DNA from: Neoceratodus forsteri
Taxonomy: Eukaryota; Chordata; Ceratodontiformes; Ceratodontidae
Assembly: GCA_016271365.2 (NCBI GenBank)
Contig: CM028129.1
Span: 1,002,491,501 to 1,002,555,500 of the forward strand
DNA: 64,000 nucleotides
Reading direction: 5' to 3'
In this document: in pieces, positions 12,093 to 22,929 of the stretch
Layout: each line of letters begins with the position of its first letter
How positions within the stretch are numbered: position 1 is the first letter of the stretch
The notes under the pieces: generated by a model
The model's database searches: none
The model's input: the letters and a program-made list of their open reading frames with translations, nothing else
What the model was told of the DNA's origin: nothing
Program-made: the position numbers and the translations under genes

Positions 12093-12569
12093 CACCCATT
12101 CCACTCTTTTTTATGGATTGAACCCATAGTCAATGTTACAGTTATAAAATCTACTATATCTTATGTTCTCTTCTTGAGTCACTGATGTTTATGTTTGCTT
12201 GCACCTGCACAAGAAACGTTTTGTTACGATCAGCATTTCAGAGGTGGGTCACTGCTGAGGCCATTGCAGCTCAGGCTACAAGGAGCTCAGCAGTGCAGAC
12301 AAATAACCAGCCACACTCTGGTCATGACACTACTAGTGGTTGCTGGGCGTAAACTTTATGTAGTTTAAAGGACTGAAGCGCTCCCATAAAAGAGTGCTTC
12401 AGTCCTTTCATTTGCATGAAGCCAGTCAGTAAGCAGCTGATCAGCTTCATGACATTGCAGTGTAATGCTTCCAAGCCCCTCGTCCCCACTGTTGGCATAC
12501 TGTATGTCTGTCTGGGTTTGGTACGTTCTTGAGTAACTGGCGGGAGGGCCTGCCACTGAGTCTGGCAAA
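12093..12569. other. Intergenic with clustered hairpins, no gene
   Basis: No coding region is recognised. The strongest structure is a 17-bp stem with one mismatch at 12367-12408 (AAAGGACTGAAGCGCTC pairing with GAGTGCTTCAGTCCTTT) and an 8-base loop. Smaller stems are CACTGCTGAG with CTCAGCAGTG near 12258-12294, and CATGAAGC with GCTTCATG at 12414-12450. The cluster could be the remains of a small DNA transposon. Confidence 0.45.
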
Positions 12570-12735
12570 GAAATACATCAGATCCCTGCCCCTGTCAATC
12601 CTTGTGGTTCTGTTTTTTAATTAAATGTATTACAGTAGTTCCTGTTGCTGTTCCTTACTTCCTGCTTCATTCTCAGTGCATTCATCACATGCATGTGCCT
12701 CACCACTATACTTTCAGTTAGTTAGTGTTCATTGT
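12570..12735 (+). repeat. 165-bp dispersed repeat, copy 1
   Basis: Direct match to 15895-16060, about 3.3 kb away. Both share AGTTCCTGTTGCTG, CTTCC-rich sequence, then CATCACA, ATGTGCC and a TTAGTTAGTG end. Family unknown; it could be two copies of one short element or the ends of an older insertion. Confidence 0.6.
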
Positions 12736-13329
12736 TCAACACCAGGAAACCCACCTCTGCTGCTGCCAAACATAAAGGAAAAAACACCCTCCCTCAATCC
12801 CTCCCACCCATTCCATGTTAATTTTCTAACACCAGGAGGGTGCCCAATCTCCAGTGCTGGCTGGCACCCCCACCTTGCCCATTTTCATTGTGCAACATTG
12901 GGAGCCCACCCCCAGTGCCGCCAAACAGAACACTGATGCTGGGGTGCCCAATCCCCAGTGTTTTACCTGAAATGCAGAAAACTGTCCCTTGTAGTTTTTT
13001 TTAATGCACCCTGAAAAAAAGAAAACCGTCCGTCAATGTCTGCTGCCGCTGCTGTCATTACTGTCCCTCCCACCCAACTCTCCCACTCAGCAACCCCCCA
13101 AACCCTTACTTACCTAGTGGGGGTCCAGTGCCATAATCCTCTCTGGACCAGAGACAAGTGTTCATTCTTCAATGCTGGACTGTGAACTGAGGAAATCATG
13201 TATGTGGTTCAATTTTTTTCAATGGGATTTTGAACTTGTTGTCATAATTTGTCCATTTCTGTATACATTCCCCAAAATTTTCCACATGACTTTTTGGGAA
13301 CTTCACCTCATGAGCAATAATAGGGAAAT
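12736..13329. other. Intergenic, C-rich, no gene
   Basis: No gene recognised. A phrase built around CCAGTGCTGG or GTGCCCAATC(T/C)CCAGTG recurs about three times between 12835 and 12960, suggesting a short degenerate repeat. Confidence 0.35.
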
Positions 13330-13820
13330 TATGCAAACCTATCCTGAAAGGTGATTTCACGGTTGCTGCACGAAATCACCTTTTGGCAGGATTTGAAAGT
13401 TTTCTTCACCCTTATTCATGAATTGAGTTATAAGAAGGATATGTTGACAATCTGTGGTAAAAATATTAAAAAATAAAGTTATGAGCCACATTGAAATTTA
13501 TAAACACACTCTCATAACTTAGGTAGTTTTCAATATTTTGACCCTAAATTTTCAATGAAACATTTTTTCATACCACCTCATGAATGTAACAGCTGTCATT
13601 TTTCAAATCCTGGCCAAAATGTGTTTTCACACTTGTGGCACAAAATTACCTTTTGATCATGATTTGAAAATGTTGTCCACCCTTGTTCATGAGGAGGGGT
13701 CATAAGAAGGCTATGTTGAAAATGTGGGGTACAAATATTACAAAACAACAGAGTTATGAGTGTACATTGCAATTTTTCAATGCACGCTCACAACTGTGGT
13801 AATTTCCAGTATTTTGACCC

Positions 13821-14710
13821 ACCTTCCTCCTATCCCAGCTCTGTAAGTTGAAAAACCACCCTGGTGATAGTAGTGCCCTCCCTACCTCTGATCCCAGCTC
13901 TGTAAGTTGAAAAATCACCCTGGTGGTAGTAGTGCCCTCCCTACCTCTGATCCCAGCCCTGTAAGTTGACAAACCACCCTGGTGGTAGTGTGGTGCCCTC
14001 CCTCCCTTCCGTCCCAGCTCCATAAGTTGAAAACCCACCCTAGTGGTAGTGGTGTCCTCTCTCCAACCCCAGCCCCATTGTACAATGTTACATCCCTGAT
14101 GGTAGTGGCTCCCTCCGATTGCCAGCCTTGAAGTACACACAACCCCTCCCTGGCATCCAGTGGCCTCCTGAGGCACCAGGCACACCCCACTCACCATATT
14201 CTCAGCATTGGTGCCGTGGGTGTATACGGCGACTGGCACAGTCCTCCTCATACCTCCTCAGCTGGTGGCCTTATGTACAGCCAAGGGGCATGCCTCTTGT
14301 TTTTAGGACAGGGCGTGTCACCCTATCCCATAAATAAGAGGCATGCTTCCTGCTTGTACATACAACAGCCGTATGCAGCCGCAGCATCACTGCTGAGGAT
14401 ATGGTGAGTGGGATGGAGCCTGGTGCTGCGGGGGGGGGAGCCACTGGATGCCAGGGAGGGATTGTATGTACTTCAGGGCTGGCGATGGGGGGGTACCAGT
14501 ACCACCAGGGACATAACATTGTATGATGAGGCTGGGATCCATGGGAGGGAGGGCACCACTACCATTAGAGATCATGTTATTTACACTGGGGATGGCAGTT
14601 GACTGGGGCAGACCACTAGCACCAGGGATATATTACTATACAGAATGGGCGGGCAATCGGCGTGGATACTCTTCTTTGTGCAGATTTGAATATCTGGCTC
14701 CAGATTTTTA
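13821..14710. mobile_element. Foldback-like inverted-repeat element
   Basis: Two long inverted arms meet near 14310-14335. Matching blocks include GCATCCAGTGG (left, about 14153) against CCACTGGATGC (right, about 14441), CACTCACCATAT (about 14190) against ATATGGTGAGTG (about 14399), and AAGAGGCATGC at the centre. The left arm continues into four 59-61 bp direct repeats. Long inverted repeats built from tandem repeats are the defining design of foldback elements. It has no coding capacity. It sits within the ~245-bp array, so it was probably inserted there; its exact ends and target duplication could not be fixed. Confidence 0.65.
13833..14072 (+). repeat. Four 59-61 bp direct repeats in foldback left arm
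   Basis: Units begin at TCCCAGC in positions 13833, 13892, 13951 and 14012. Each contains GTAAGTTGA (ATAAGTTGA in the last), then CACCCT(G/A)GTG(G/A)TAGT and a C-rich end. The right arm of the foldback holds degenerate counterparts in reverse orientation. Two overlapping open frames on the minus strand here (13754-14251) are by-products of the repeat period. Confidence 0.8.
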
Positions 14711-14994
14711 ACATAGTCATTTTTTTCACACCACCTCATGAATGTGACTGATGTCATTTCTCAAATCCTAGTCAAAATGTGTTTTCACACCTGTGGCACA
14801 AAATGTTGTTTCAGCTATTGTTTTATAAATGGCACCTGTTATATTCAGAAGGAATGGTCATAAAAAGGCTATGTTGAAAATTTGGGGTAAAAATGTGAAA
14901 AAATCATACGTTATGAGGAAACGCTGAATTGTTCCAATGTTTACTCGTAACTTCATTTTTTTCATTGCATTTATTTCAGAAAACCTTTGAGCTA

Positions 14995-15534
14995 AAATAA
15001 CCGATTTTCAAAGGTGTCTACGTCAAAGTAACAGACAATACAGTGATTCAAAAACATTATTTACAGTCACATGTAGTCTTATTTAAGAATATCTGAAATG
15101 CATTTGTTTTAAAAGCATTTAAAGTGCTTAAACAACTAATCTCAGATGGAAGTGAGTTCCAAACATTTGCTGCTCTCATTGAAAAGGACCTTTGTCCCAG
15201 ATTTGTTCTGCTTTATGGTACTTGAAGCTTCTCACTTGCCATGTTTTCAGCAGAAAATTTATTTGAGACATAGTTAAAAAGCTTTTGGATTCCAGTAGGA
15301 ATATAGCCCAAAAGAGCCTTTTTACAAATGATTGCATGATCGTAATCAATTCTAAAATATAATGGTAACCAATTAAGGATAGTGTACAGACAATATCTAT
15401 GACTATCTCTTTTACTATTTAGAACAAAGCTACAGGCATTATTTATAGAAACATTACTTTTTCAAGGGTTGTACCACATGCTGCAGATTAGACTACTAGC
15501 CTGTAATCAACAATAGAAAAAAATCAAACTGTTG
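14995..15534 (-). mobile_element. LINE 3' fragment (C-terminal reverse transcriptase region)
   Basis: Translating the minus strand from about 15420 down to 15055 gives ILNWLPLYFRIDYDHA, KKALLGYIPTGIQ, then GQRSFSMRAANVWNSLPSEI and LSTLNAFKTNAF, ending in a stop near 15055. This is the LNWLP ... RSFS..A..WNSLP ... FK signature at the C-terminus of many CR1/L2/Jockey-group ORF2 proteins. An in-frame stop lies at about 15225. Only about 540 bases remain, and they split the ~245-bp array. Confidence 0.7.
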
Positions 15535-15720
15535 TTCAACACATCCCTTGTGTTACCCTATCTCCTGAACATAGCAGGTGTCATTTTTCAAATCCCCTCT
15601 GAAACTTGTTTCCAAAGTGGCACAGCAAAATCACCTTTCGGATGGGATTTGAAAAATTCCACTGATCTTGATCATAATGTCAGGTCATAAAAAGACAGTT
15701 GGAACTTTGGGATCAAAATG

Positions 15721-15894
15721 TGGGAGCCCACTGAAAATTAGCTGCCCTGCCCTAGCTAATTACAATCTAACAATGTGTAAAAGCAAGACACCACTAAAAA
15801 TGAGACATTGCATCTCATCTGCTCTATCCTAGGTAAAATATATAGTCAAAATGAGTACAAGCAAAACTCGGTAGAACAGCGATACCAGTGGCAA
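15721..15894. other. Short intergenic gap
   Basis: No feature recognised between the last array unit and the second 165-bp repeat copy. Confidence 0.4.
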
Positions 15895-16060
15895 ACATAG
15901 TATATTGGATCCCCACTCCTGCCCTCACTGATCCTTGCAGTTTTGTTTTGTAATTAAACACATTACTGTAGTTCCTGTTGCTGCTTTTTACTTCCAGCTT
16001 CCCCAGCAGTGCGTACATCACACATGTGCCACACCACTACATTTTAGTTAGTGTAAAGTA
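15895..16060 (+). repeat. 165-bp dispersed repeat, copy 2
   Basis: Direct copy of 12570-12735, differing at many positions but with the same block order from CCTTG(C/T)(A/G)GTT through TGTAGTTCC to TTTTAGTTAGTG. Confidence 0.6.
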
Positions 16061-17233
16061 TAGTTATGGTAGCATGGCATGGAGCCAGTAGGCATATGTA
16101 TCTGGGCTATGGTGACGGTGGCATGTTGTTCATAATGCCCCGAACATGGCCAGCAACTTCATCTCTCCTCCTGAGTGCTCGGTGTTGGAGTCCTGTTGGG
16201 AAGAATTTGCTGACCCATTCACCTTCAAGTAAACAGCCATCTGCAAGGTCCACCCACTGCCAATGAGTGAGTCCCCTACATTGGTGGGTACAGATGGGAT
16301 GGACCAGGTGGCGGGGAATGGGAATGGCTGGTTGTTCATGAGGATTGGGGGCTGCATTGAGAGTTTGGTTCTGGGGATGTGTGGGTTGCTCAGAGGATTT
16401 AGTTTCGGGGACATGGAATACTGGAGGGAGGAAGTTCCAGAGTTGAATTCAGTACAGTAAAGGTTTCAATGTGGTGTCTGGGGGACCCTTTCTTTGAGTG
16501 GCAGCAAGAGCAGAGCTGCTGTTACCTGGGAACATCATGGGATTTGGATGAGAGTTCCCCCAAATCACAGCCCACCACTCATTTCCATATGTATGTATAT
16601 ATTTATTTATTTTTGTTTTACATTAGTAAACTTACTGTGTCCTTTCACATCTCCACTGGACCACTGTGCTGTTGGCAGGTCAGCACCTCGAACACTTCTG
16701 ACCAAATAATAAATGCAAAACTGACATGACTGCATATTTTTTCCCCTCTGATTTGTTTTATTAAATATCTCCACCCTTCCTCACCTAAATGAAAGGGATA
16801 TAGAATCCAAAATAAGAAAGCAGAGATGTTCTGTAGAACTGGGAGTCAGAGATAAATAAAGGAGTTGGGAGAGGTACACGTAGAAAGGAAAAGTAGGGTT
16901 CAGCTTTTATTTATAATCAGGCAATATCAGGGATGATGTTGGTGGCTCTCAATCAGATTATCCAAGAAAAGGAGATGGACTGAGTCTATTTAAGCCACTG
17001 ACAATTTGTTCGGCACCAGATTTCTGGTGGTAGTCACACAACTAGACCACTGTACTGTCTTGGATGGCAGTAATCAAGTGATCAACCAAACAGCTAAAAC
17101 AGTAGGTAGATTGAGCCGGCTTGTTTTATGTTGATATGGCTTATGGATGTCATATTTCAAGGAACTGCATCTAAATGCAGCTACTATATATGACTTTCAG
17201 TAATAAGGCAGCTGTAGGTTTCCAATCCAGACA
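16061..17233. other. Intergenic, no gene
   Basis: No coding or repeat family recognised. Short open frames here lack conserved motifs. A T- and A-rich stretch at about 16590-16620 is simple sequence. Confidence 0.5.
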
Positions 17234-17614
17234 AATATGCACATACCCTGTTGTCTAGTGCCCCCCAAACTGTAGCCACACTCACCTATGGCCACCCCTC
17301 ACATGTCCCTACACACTAGTCTGTACTTAACTGACAGTGACTAACACCACAGCCCTCCACTCACCTTCTCTGCCAGCTGCTGTCTGACTGTCAGTGAATG
17401 ACTGTGAGTACTGTTTCCAGTACTCAGATCATTCACTGACAGTCAGATGGACACTTACTGAGGAGGTGAGAGGAGGGCTTCCCCAGTCACTGTCTAGGAC
17501 TACAGACTGGTGTTCGAGGTGGGGATTCGGGGCAGGGTATGGGATGGGGCCACACAGGCCTTGGGTGTGTTGCTACTGTTTCAGGGGCACTAGATACCAA
17601 GGTATGTACATATT
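17234..17614. mobile_element. 381-bp palindromic element (MITE-like)
   Basis: Imperfect inverted repeat over nearly its whole length. The outer ends are AATATGCACATACC and GGTATGTACATATT. Matching inner blocks include TCTAGTGCC with GGCACTAGA, and CTGACTGTCAGTGAATGA with TCATTCACTGACAGTCAG around a short loop near 17426. No open frame with a transposase was seen. A snapback MITE is the simplest reading. TA directly flanks the TGCACATACC/GGTATGTACA ends, compatible with a TA target site, but this is not decisive. Confidence 0.65.
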
Positions 17615-17805
17615 ACTACAGGAACTGGGTGATTGGTGAGGTGGGGTTCTGTTGACTAGCACATATGTTTATATAACAGGGACCCGGATGAGCCCTTACT
17701 GCAAAAATTCAGAGTGTTCTCTCTTTGAGACTCATTTTGTACCTCAAAGGGGGTGAGTGGTGCAGGAGGGGAGTCTCTTTCAAATCCCTGCTTGCTAGGC
17801 GCACA

Positions 17806-17807
<2 letters not shown>

Positions 17808-17840
<33 letters not shown>
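17808..17840 (+). repeat. (AC)n microsatellite
   Basis: An almost pure run of AC dinucleotides. It gives rise to spurious valine/cysteine-rich frames on the other strand. Confidence 0.95.
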
Positions 17841-17842
<2 letters not shown>

Positions 17843-18087
17843 GTGTATGCACAGAGACAAACACAGGCAGACATACCTCCCTGAACTTCAGACACCAGCT
17901 ATTGCTTTGTTCTGTGCATTGCCTTCTCTGCACAACCATCCCATAGCTTTTTACTTTTGTCAAACAGTTTTCCTACGACTTAACATAGAAACATAGACTT
18001 TGACGGCAGATAAGGACCACTTGGCCCACCCAGTCTGCCCATTTCCCTACCTACTGGATAAGCTGCAGATTCTAGTTAACCAACAGC

Positions 18088-20968
18088 CTATTTCCTGCAA
18101 CCCTCCACTATAATTGCCTTATGTCTGTCCCATGCATGTTTGAATTCCTCCACTGTTTTAGACCCCACAACCTCTCCAGGAAGGCGGTTCCATGCGTCCA
18201 CCACTCTCTCCGTGAAAAAGAATTTCCTCACATTACCCCTGAGCCGTCCCCCCTCTAACTTTAAATTGTGCCCCCTTGTTCTTACACATCTCTTTTTCTG
18301 AAAGATGCTACCCTCCTGGACTTTGTTGATTCCCTTGAGGTACTTAAAAGTTTCTATCATGTCCCCCCTGTCCCTCCTTTCATCAAGGGTATACATATTA
18401 AGCTCTCTCAGTCTCTCTTCATATGGTTTCTGATGTAGATGCTGCACCATTTTAGTTGCCCTCCTCTGGACTGCTTCCATCCTGTCTATGTCCTTGCGTA
18501 GATGAGGTCTCCAAAACAGCACGCAGTACTCCAGATTGGGTCTCACCAACTGTCTGTATAGAGGGATAACCACTTCCCTTTTTCTACTTGTGATGCCCCT
18601 CCCGATGCATCCCAGTATCCCCCTGGCTTTCCCTACTGACTTCTCACATTGCATGCCCACCTTTAGGTCATCTGATATGACTACACCCAGATCCCTTTCC
18701 ATTATTGTTGTTGTTAGTACCTCCCCTGCTATTGTGTACTCTTCTCCTGGATTTTTATTTCCCAGGTGCATTACTTTGCACTTCTTTGCATTGAATCTAA
18801 GTTGCCATATGTCTGACCATTCCTCCAACCTGCAAGTCCCTTCTCATCTTTTCTACCCCCTTGTGTATCAACTCTGTTACAGATCTTTGTGTCATCCACA
18901 AAGAGGCATACCTTTCCTTCCAGAGCCTCTGCAATGTCACCTATAAAGACATTAAAGAGGACTGGACCCAGTACTGAGCTTTGAGGTACTCCACTAGTAA
19001 CCCCCCTTTCTTCAGAATGTGTTCCATTCACTATTACCTTCTGTGTCCTGTTGTGCAGCCAGTTTTCTACCCAGGCTACCACCCTGGGACCCACTCCCAG
19101 GCTGGCTAACTTGATTATTAATCTTTTGTGCGAGACTGTGTCAAATGCCTTGCTAAAGTCTAGGTAGACCATATCCACAGCCCCTCCCTGGTCTATTACT
19201 TTGGTCACCCAGTCAAAGAAATCAATTAGATTTGTCTGACATGACCTTCCTGCTGTGAATCCATGCTGCTTTGGGTCCAGTGCCCTGCTGGCCTCTAGGT
19301 ACTCAACAATTCTTTCTTTTCAAGTGATTCCATCATTTTCCCCACCACTGAGGTCAAACTAACAGGTCTGTAGTTTCCTGCTTCTGCCTTGCTCCCACTT
19401 TTGTGAAGGGAATCACATCTGCCCTCCTCCAGTCCTCAGGTACCACCCCATCTTCCCATGATTTGTTAAAAAGTGTGGTTAGTGGTGTTACTAGGTCCTC
19501 CCTTAGCTCTTTTAGGATTCTAGGGTGAATCCCGTCAGGCCCCATTGCTTTGTCCACCTTGAGTTTTAGAAGTTCTTTCAGTACTCTTTCTTATTTAAAT
19601 GGACTGGTATCAACCCCACTATCCAGAGTGCTTCTACTGTTTGGTTTAGGTAACTCCTCTTCTTCTTTTGTGAATACTGAGCAAAAGTATTAATTCATTA
19701 TCCCTGCCTTTTCACTGTCTCCCTCTGCCCACCTCCCATCTCCTTTATTAATCTTCCCTATCCCTCCCTTAACCTTTCTATGTTCCCTAATGTACCTATA
19801 CAAAATTTTATCCCCCTTCTTAACTGAGTTGGCTATCCTTTCCTCGGTTTGGGCCTTTGCTTTTCTGACTGCCTTCCCTACTTCTTTCTGCTTTAATTGA
19901 TACAGTTCCCTGTCGTGCTCTGTGATTCCTTATACTTTTTGAATGCAGCCTTTTTCTCCTTATCCTTCCCTGACACTTCTTTTGAGAGCCATAGTGGTTT
20001 TTTATTCCGCTTTGTTTTCTTTATTTGTTTCACACAAAGGCTTGTTGCCTCCATGATGGCAGTTTTGATTTTTCTCCATTGTTCTTCCACCCCTCCTTTC
20101 AGGCCATTTGCTAATGCATTCCTCAGGTATTCACCCATTTTGCCAAAGTCAGCCCTTCTAAAGTCCAGTATCCTTGTATTTGTATGGCTTTTCTCCATGG
20201 TTGTGTTTATTGTGAAGCGCACTGTGCAGTGGTCGCTTGTTCCCAAGTGTCTACTGACTTCTAAGTTTGTGATCCTCTCTCCATTTGAGAGTACCAGGTC
20301 TAATATTGCTCCCTCCTGAGTGGGTTCCACCACTAGCTGTCTAAGGCATGCTCCCTGTAGGGCATTGAGAATGACCCTGCTCTTGGATGTGGCTGCAGTC
20401 CATGTTGCCCAGTTAACATCTGGCATATTCAGGTCCCCCATCAACAGTATCTCCCCTTTTTCAGCCATTTTGAGAATGCCCTCTATCATTTTCGTGTCCA
20501 TTTCCTCCCCTTGAAACGGGGGTCTGTATACAACCCCTGTGTGGATTGTGATGCCATTCCCTGTCTCCAATGTGACCCAGAGTTCCTCTTGTCCTCCCCC
20601 TTTACCTTTTAGTTCTGTTACTTTGATCCCTTCCCTTATGTAGAGAGCTACTCCACCTCCTCATTACCCTCCCTGTCCCTTCTGTAGATTGTGTACCCTG
20701 GTATGTTGACATCCCAGTCATGGTTCTCCATGTACCATGTTTCTGTGACTACCACAATATCCAAGTGTTCCACTTCCATCAGGGCTACTAGCTCTGGAAG
20801 CTTGTTTCCCAGACTATGGGCATTGGTACTCATTGCCCTCCATTTAATATTGGCTTTATCCTTTTTTACCCCATCCCTGCTCTTATTGCCCTTGTCCATT
20901 TTTCCATTTACTCCTGTCCTGCCCTCTGTCAAGCTTTGTACCTCAGTGTTTACCCTACTACCTGCCAT
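18088..20968 (-). pseudogene. CR1-C ORF2: endonuclease and reverse transcriptase
   Basis: The endonuclease nicks the target and the reverse transcriptase copies the RNA there. The start region at 20648-20968 has STNAHSLGNKLPEL and VVTETWYMENHDW. 19893-20570 continues the endonuclease (VVYRPPFQG, LLMGDLNMPDVNW, GTSDHCTVRF). The reverse transcriptase follows with GPDGIHPRILKEL (19354-19557), YLDFSKAFDTVSHKRL and SGVPQSSVLGP (18771-19208) and FVDDTKI as active site. 18088-18828 is an uninterrupted 246-residue C-terminus with WQLRFNAKKCKVMHLG, LEYCVLFWRPHLRKD and AWNRLPGEVV. At least four frameshifts separate these parts, so it is inactive. The gap to ORF1 is about 60 bases. Confidence 0.9.
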
Positions 20969-21024
20969 GCTTTGCGGGGGGAGGCTTTAACTTTCCTGTT
21001 TCCTATCAGCACCTCCCCCCTTGG

Positions 21025-21963
21025 CTAGTTTAAAAGTTTGCCAAGGAAGCCTTTAAATCTGTCACCTAGGAGCGTGTTTCCCTTCCTGGACAGATGCAGA
21101 CCATCATGCCAGTGTAGACCTTCATCTCTCCAGGTGGACCCCCAGTCCCCAATGAAGCTAAAGCCCTGTGCTCTGCACCAGTTTTGCAACCATTCAATAA
21201 ATCGTATGGTGTGCAGTACCCTAGCCTCACCCCTGCCATGGACTGGCAGCACCTCTGAGAAGGTTACCGTGCTTGCTATCTGTCTGAGGCCCCTCCACAA
21301 ATTCATCCTGCAATGCACTGATCTCATACCTAGCTAGGTCATTTGTCCTGAGGTGGACAATGATATCTAGTTTCCTCTCCTGTGATGCTGCTTCTGCAAT
21401 CCTGAGGATTAGCTTCCTGTCCCTCCAAGCCATGGCACCAGGCAGGCACCTTACTTCCCTCTCCTCTCCCTTCCCCAGGTCTACACCCCTAACAACTGAG
21501 TCCCCTATCAGAAGCTGTTTCTTTCCCTTGTGTTGTCCCTTGCCACTCTTTTGTGGGTCTCCTTTGTGGCTGTCCCCAGCATTCTTCTTGGTCTCCAATG
21601 AGGGTGTCATCATAGAGGAACCTTGATTTGCCAGACTGACATATGATTTGTGTAGAGGTGCAACTCAGGGGCTACACCTCTGTTCCACCACCCTCACCCT
21701 CCCAGAACCTACTGTGGTCCATCTGCTCTCACACATGGCAACCTCTGAGGCAGTGGTTGTGGAACTGGTGCTCTTTGGGTGGGGGAGTCCTCCTTAGTCC
21801 TTGCCAGTTCAGCCTGGAGGTGGGCAACCTCCTCCCTCAGAGCGGACAGTTGCCTGCAAATAGGGCAGCAACGCAGGTTCCAGAATGTTTCCCGAAAAAT
21901 TGCTGCCCCACAGCCACTGCATTGCACCACTCCCCACATGTTCCTCTTCCTTATAATATACAC
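21025..21963 (-). pseudogene. CR1-C ORF1: zinc-finger and SGNH-esterase protein, frameshifted
   Basis: CR1 ORF1 proteins bind the element RNA, and many carry an esterase domain of uncertain role. Here the N-terminus (21709-21963) has cysteine pairs (VQCSGCGAAIF and LRCCPICRQL) followed by a short coiled-coil-like LREEVAHLQAELA. The middle part (21227-21613) has the SGNH serine block LLIGDSVVRGVDL. The C-terminal part (21025-21327) ends with HWHDGLHLSRKGN, the usual last block of this domain. Two frameshifts break the reading frame. Confidence 0.85.
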
Positions 21964-21975
21964 ATTTTTTTTTTT

Positions 21976-22744
21976 TTTTGGGTGTATGTATACTTACGCT
22001 TTATGCACTGTGCTGGGTAATTAAGAATATGACAGTTCTGCTCCAAGACCTGTTGAGAAAGTGATGTCAGAACCTTGGCTATAAAGGAAATGCCACGCCT
22101 GGGGTGGGTGGGTAGGCCACAACCACTGGTGACTGTTAGAAACAATCAATTACACCACTGCTCCTCCACCCTGGTGAGTACTGCCCTTTATAGTAAGTCA
22201 ACCAACACCACAATGTACTAGACCACTGCTCCTACACAAACCACTCTACTGAGTCCAGGGATAAAAACAAACTCACTGTTCAGCCAGCAGGATACTTCCA
22301 AAATATTGCACAAATATCCTTCCAAATCCTATGTGTCTAGCACAGAAGTCAAGCAACTTCAGTTGTATTACAACCCCTCTGGTTATAAAATTACTACACT
22401 TTAATGGAATCCTGCAATTCTTAATGCCAATAAGAAAATAATGAAACTTTCTGTAGAAAGTGTAGCTTACCTTCCTAGTCCCCTGCAATATTATGTTTTA
22501 CCAAGTTACCAGTTCCTCAAATGCGTTCTAGTTTGTTCTCTGCAGTATAGCCAATTTCTCAGCTTCCAAAAGGAACAGGCAGGTCCTCTATGCTTTCATT
22601 TCAAATAAATTACTCATCTGGCAATGCATCCCTGAAACACACACCATGCAAGCAAACATTTTGTATTGACAAATGCTTGTTTATAATCATTGCTGTGTTG
22701 GACCTCCTGTTTACAGAAATTGCAATAACCTTTGACAGTGCCTG
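21976..22744. other. Possible CR1 5' UTR, then no feature
   Basis: The first part (to about 22150) may belong to the CR1 5' UTR. Nothing else is recognised up to the L1-like 5' end. Confidence 0.4.
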
Positions 22745-22929
22745 ATTAGGGATGGAGCAGCAGGAACCAAGATGGCACTGTTAGAGCTTGCAGCTGAACG
22801 CCACTCCTTAGAGATGCATGCTGCTACTTTTTACTAACATGTTACTCCTTATGGATTGTACAATACAATTAATGAATGAAACCCCAGCTAACTTTCTTCC
22901 ATAGTGCCAGAGGACCAGCTATTTGTCTA

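Larger units (their letters stand above)
13330..15720 (+). repeat. ~245-bp tandem repeat array, interrupted twice
   Basis: Units at about 13330-13575, 13576-13820, 14711-14990 and 15535-15720 share the same block order: a TGTCATTT(T/C)TCAAATC block, a TTCACAC..GTGGCACAAAAT block, TCATAA(G/A)AAGG(C/A)TATGTTGA and TTATGAG. Divergence between units is substantial. The first unit carries a 12-bp perfect stem at about 13349-13385 (AAAGGTGATTTC with GAAATCACCTTT). A foldback-like element (13821-14710) and a LINE tail (14995-15534) interrupt the array. Confidence 0.7.
17984..21975 (-). mobile_element. CR1 LINE, nearly complete (CR1-C)
   Basis: A two-ORF non-LTR retrotransposon on the minus strand, about 4 kb. 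The 3' end is at about 17984, beside an AACATAGAAACATAGA stretch followed by GGCAGATAAGGACCACTTGG; close relatives of this phrase recur at the CR1 ends near 43340 and 53990. The 5' end is uncertain: ORF1 starts at about 21963 and some 5' UTR may extend to about 22150. It is the longest CR1 in the window and serves as reference for the others. Confidence 0.9.

Noticed and set aside
13754..14251. 165-residue minus-strand open frame rich in glycine and threonine
   Set aside because: It is generated by the 59-61 bp direct repeats in the foldback left arm.
17656..17963. Valine/cysteine-rich small proteins on the minus strand
   Set aside because: They are translations of an (AC)n microsatellite.
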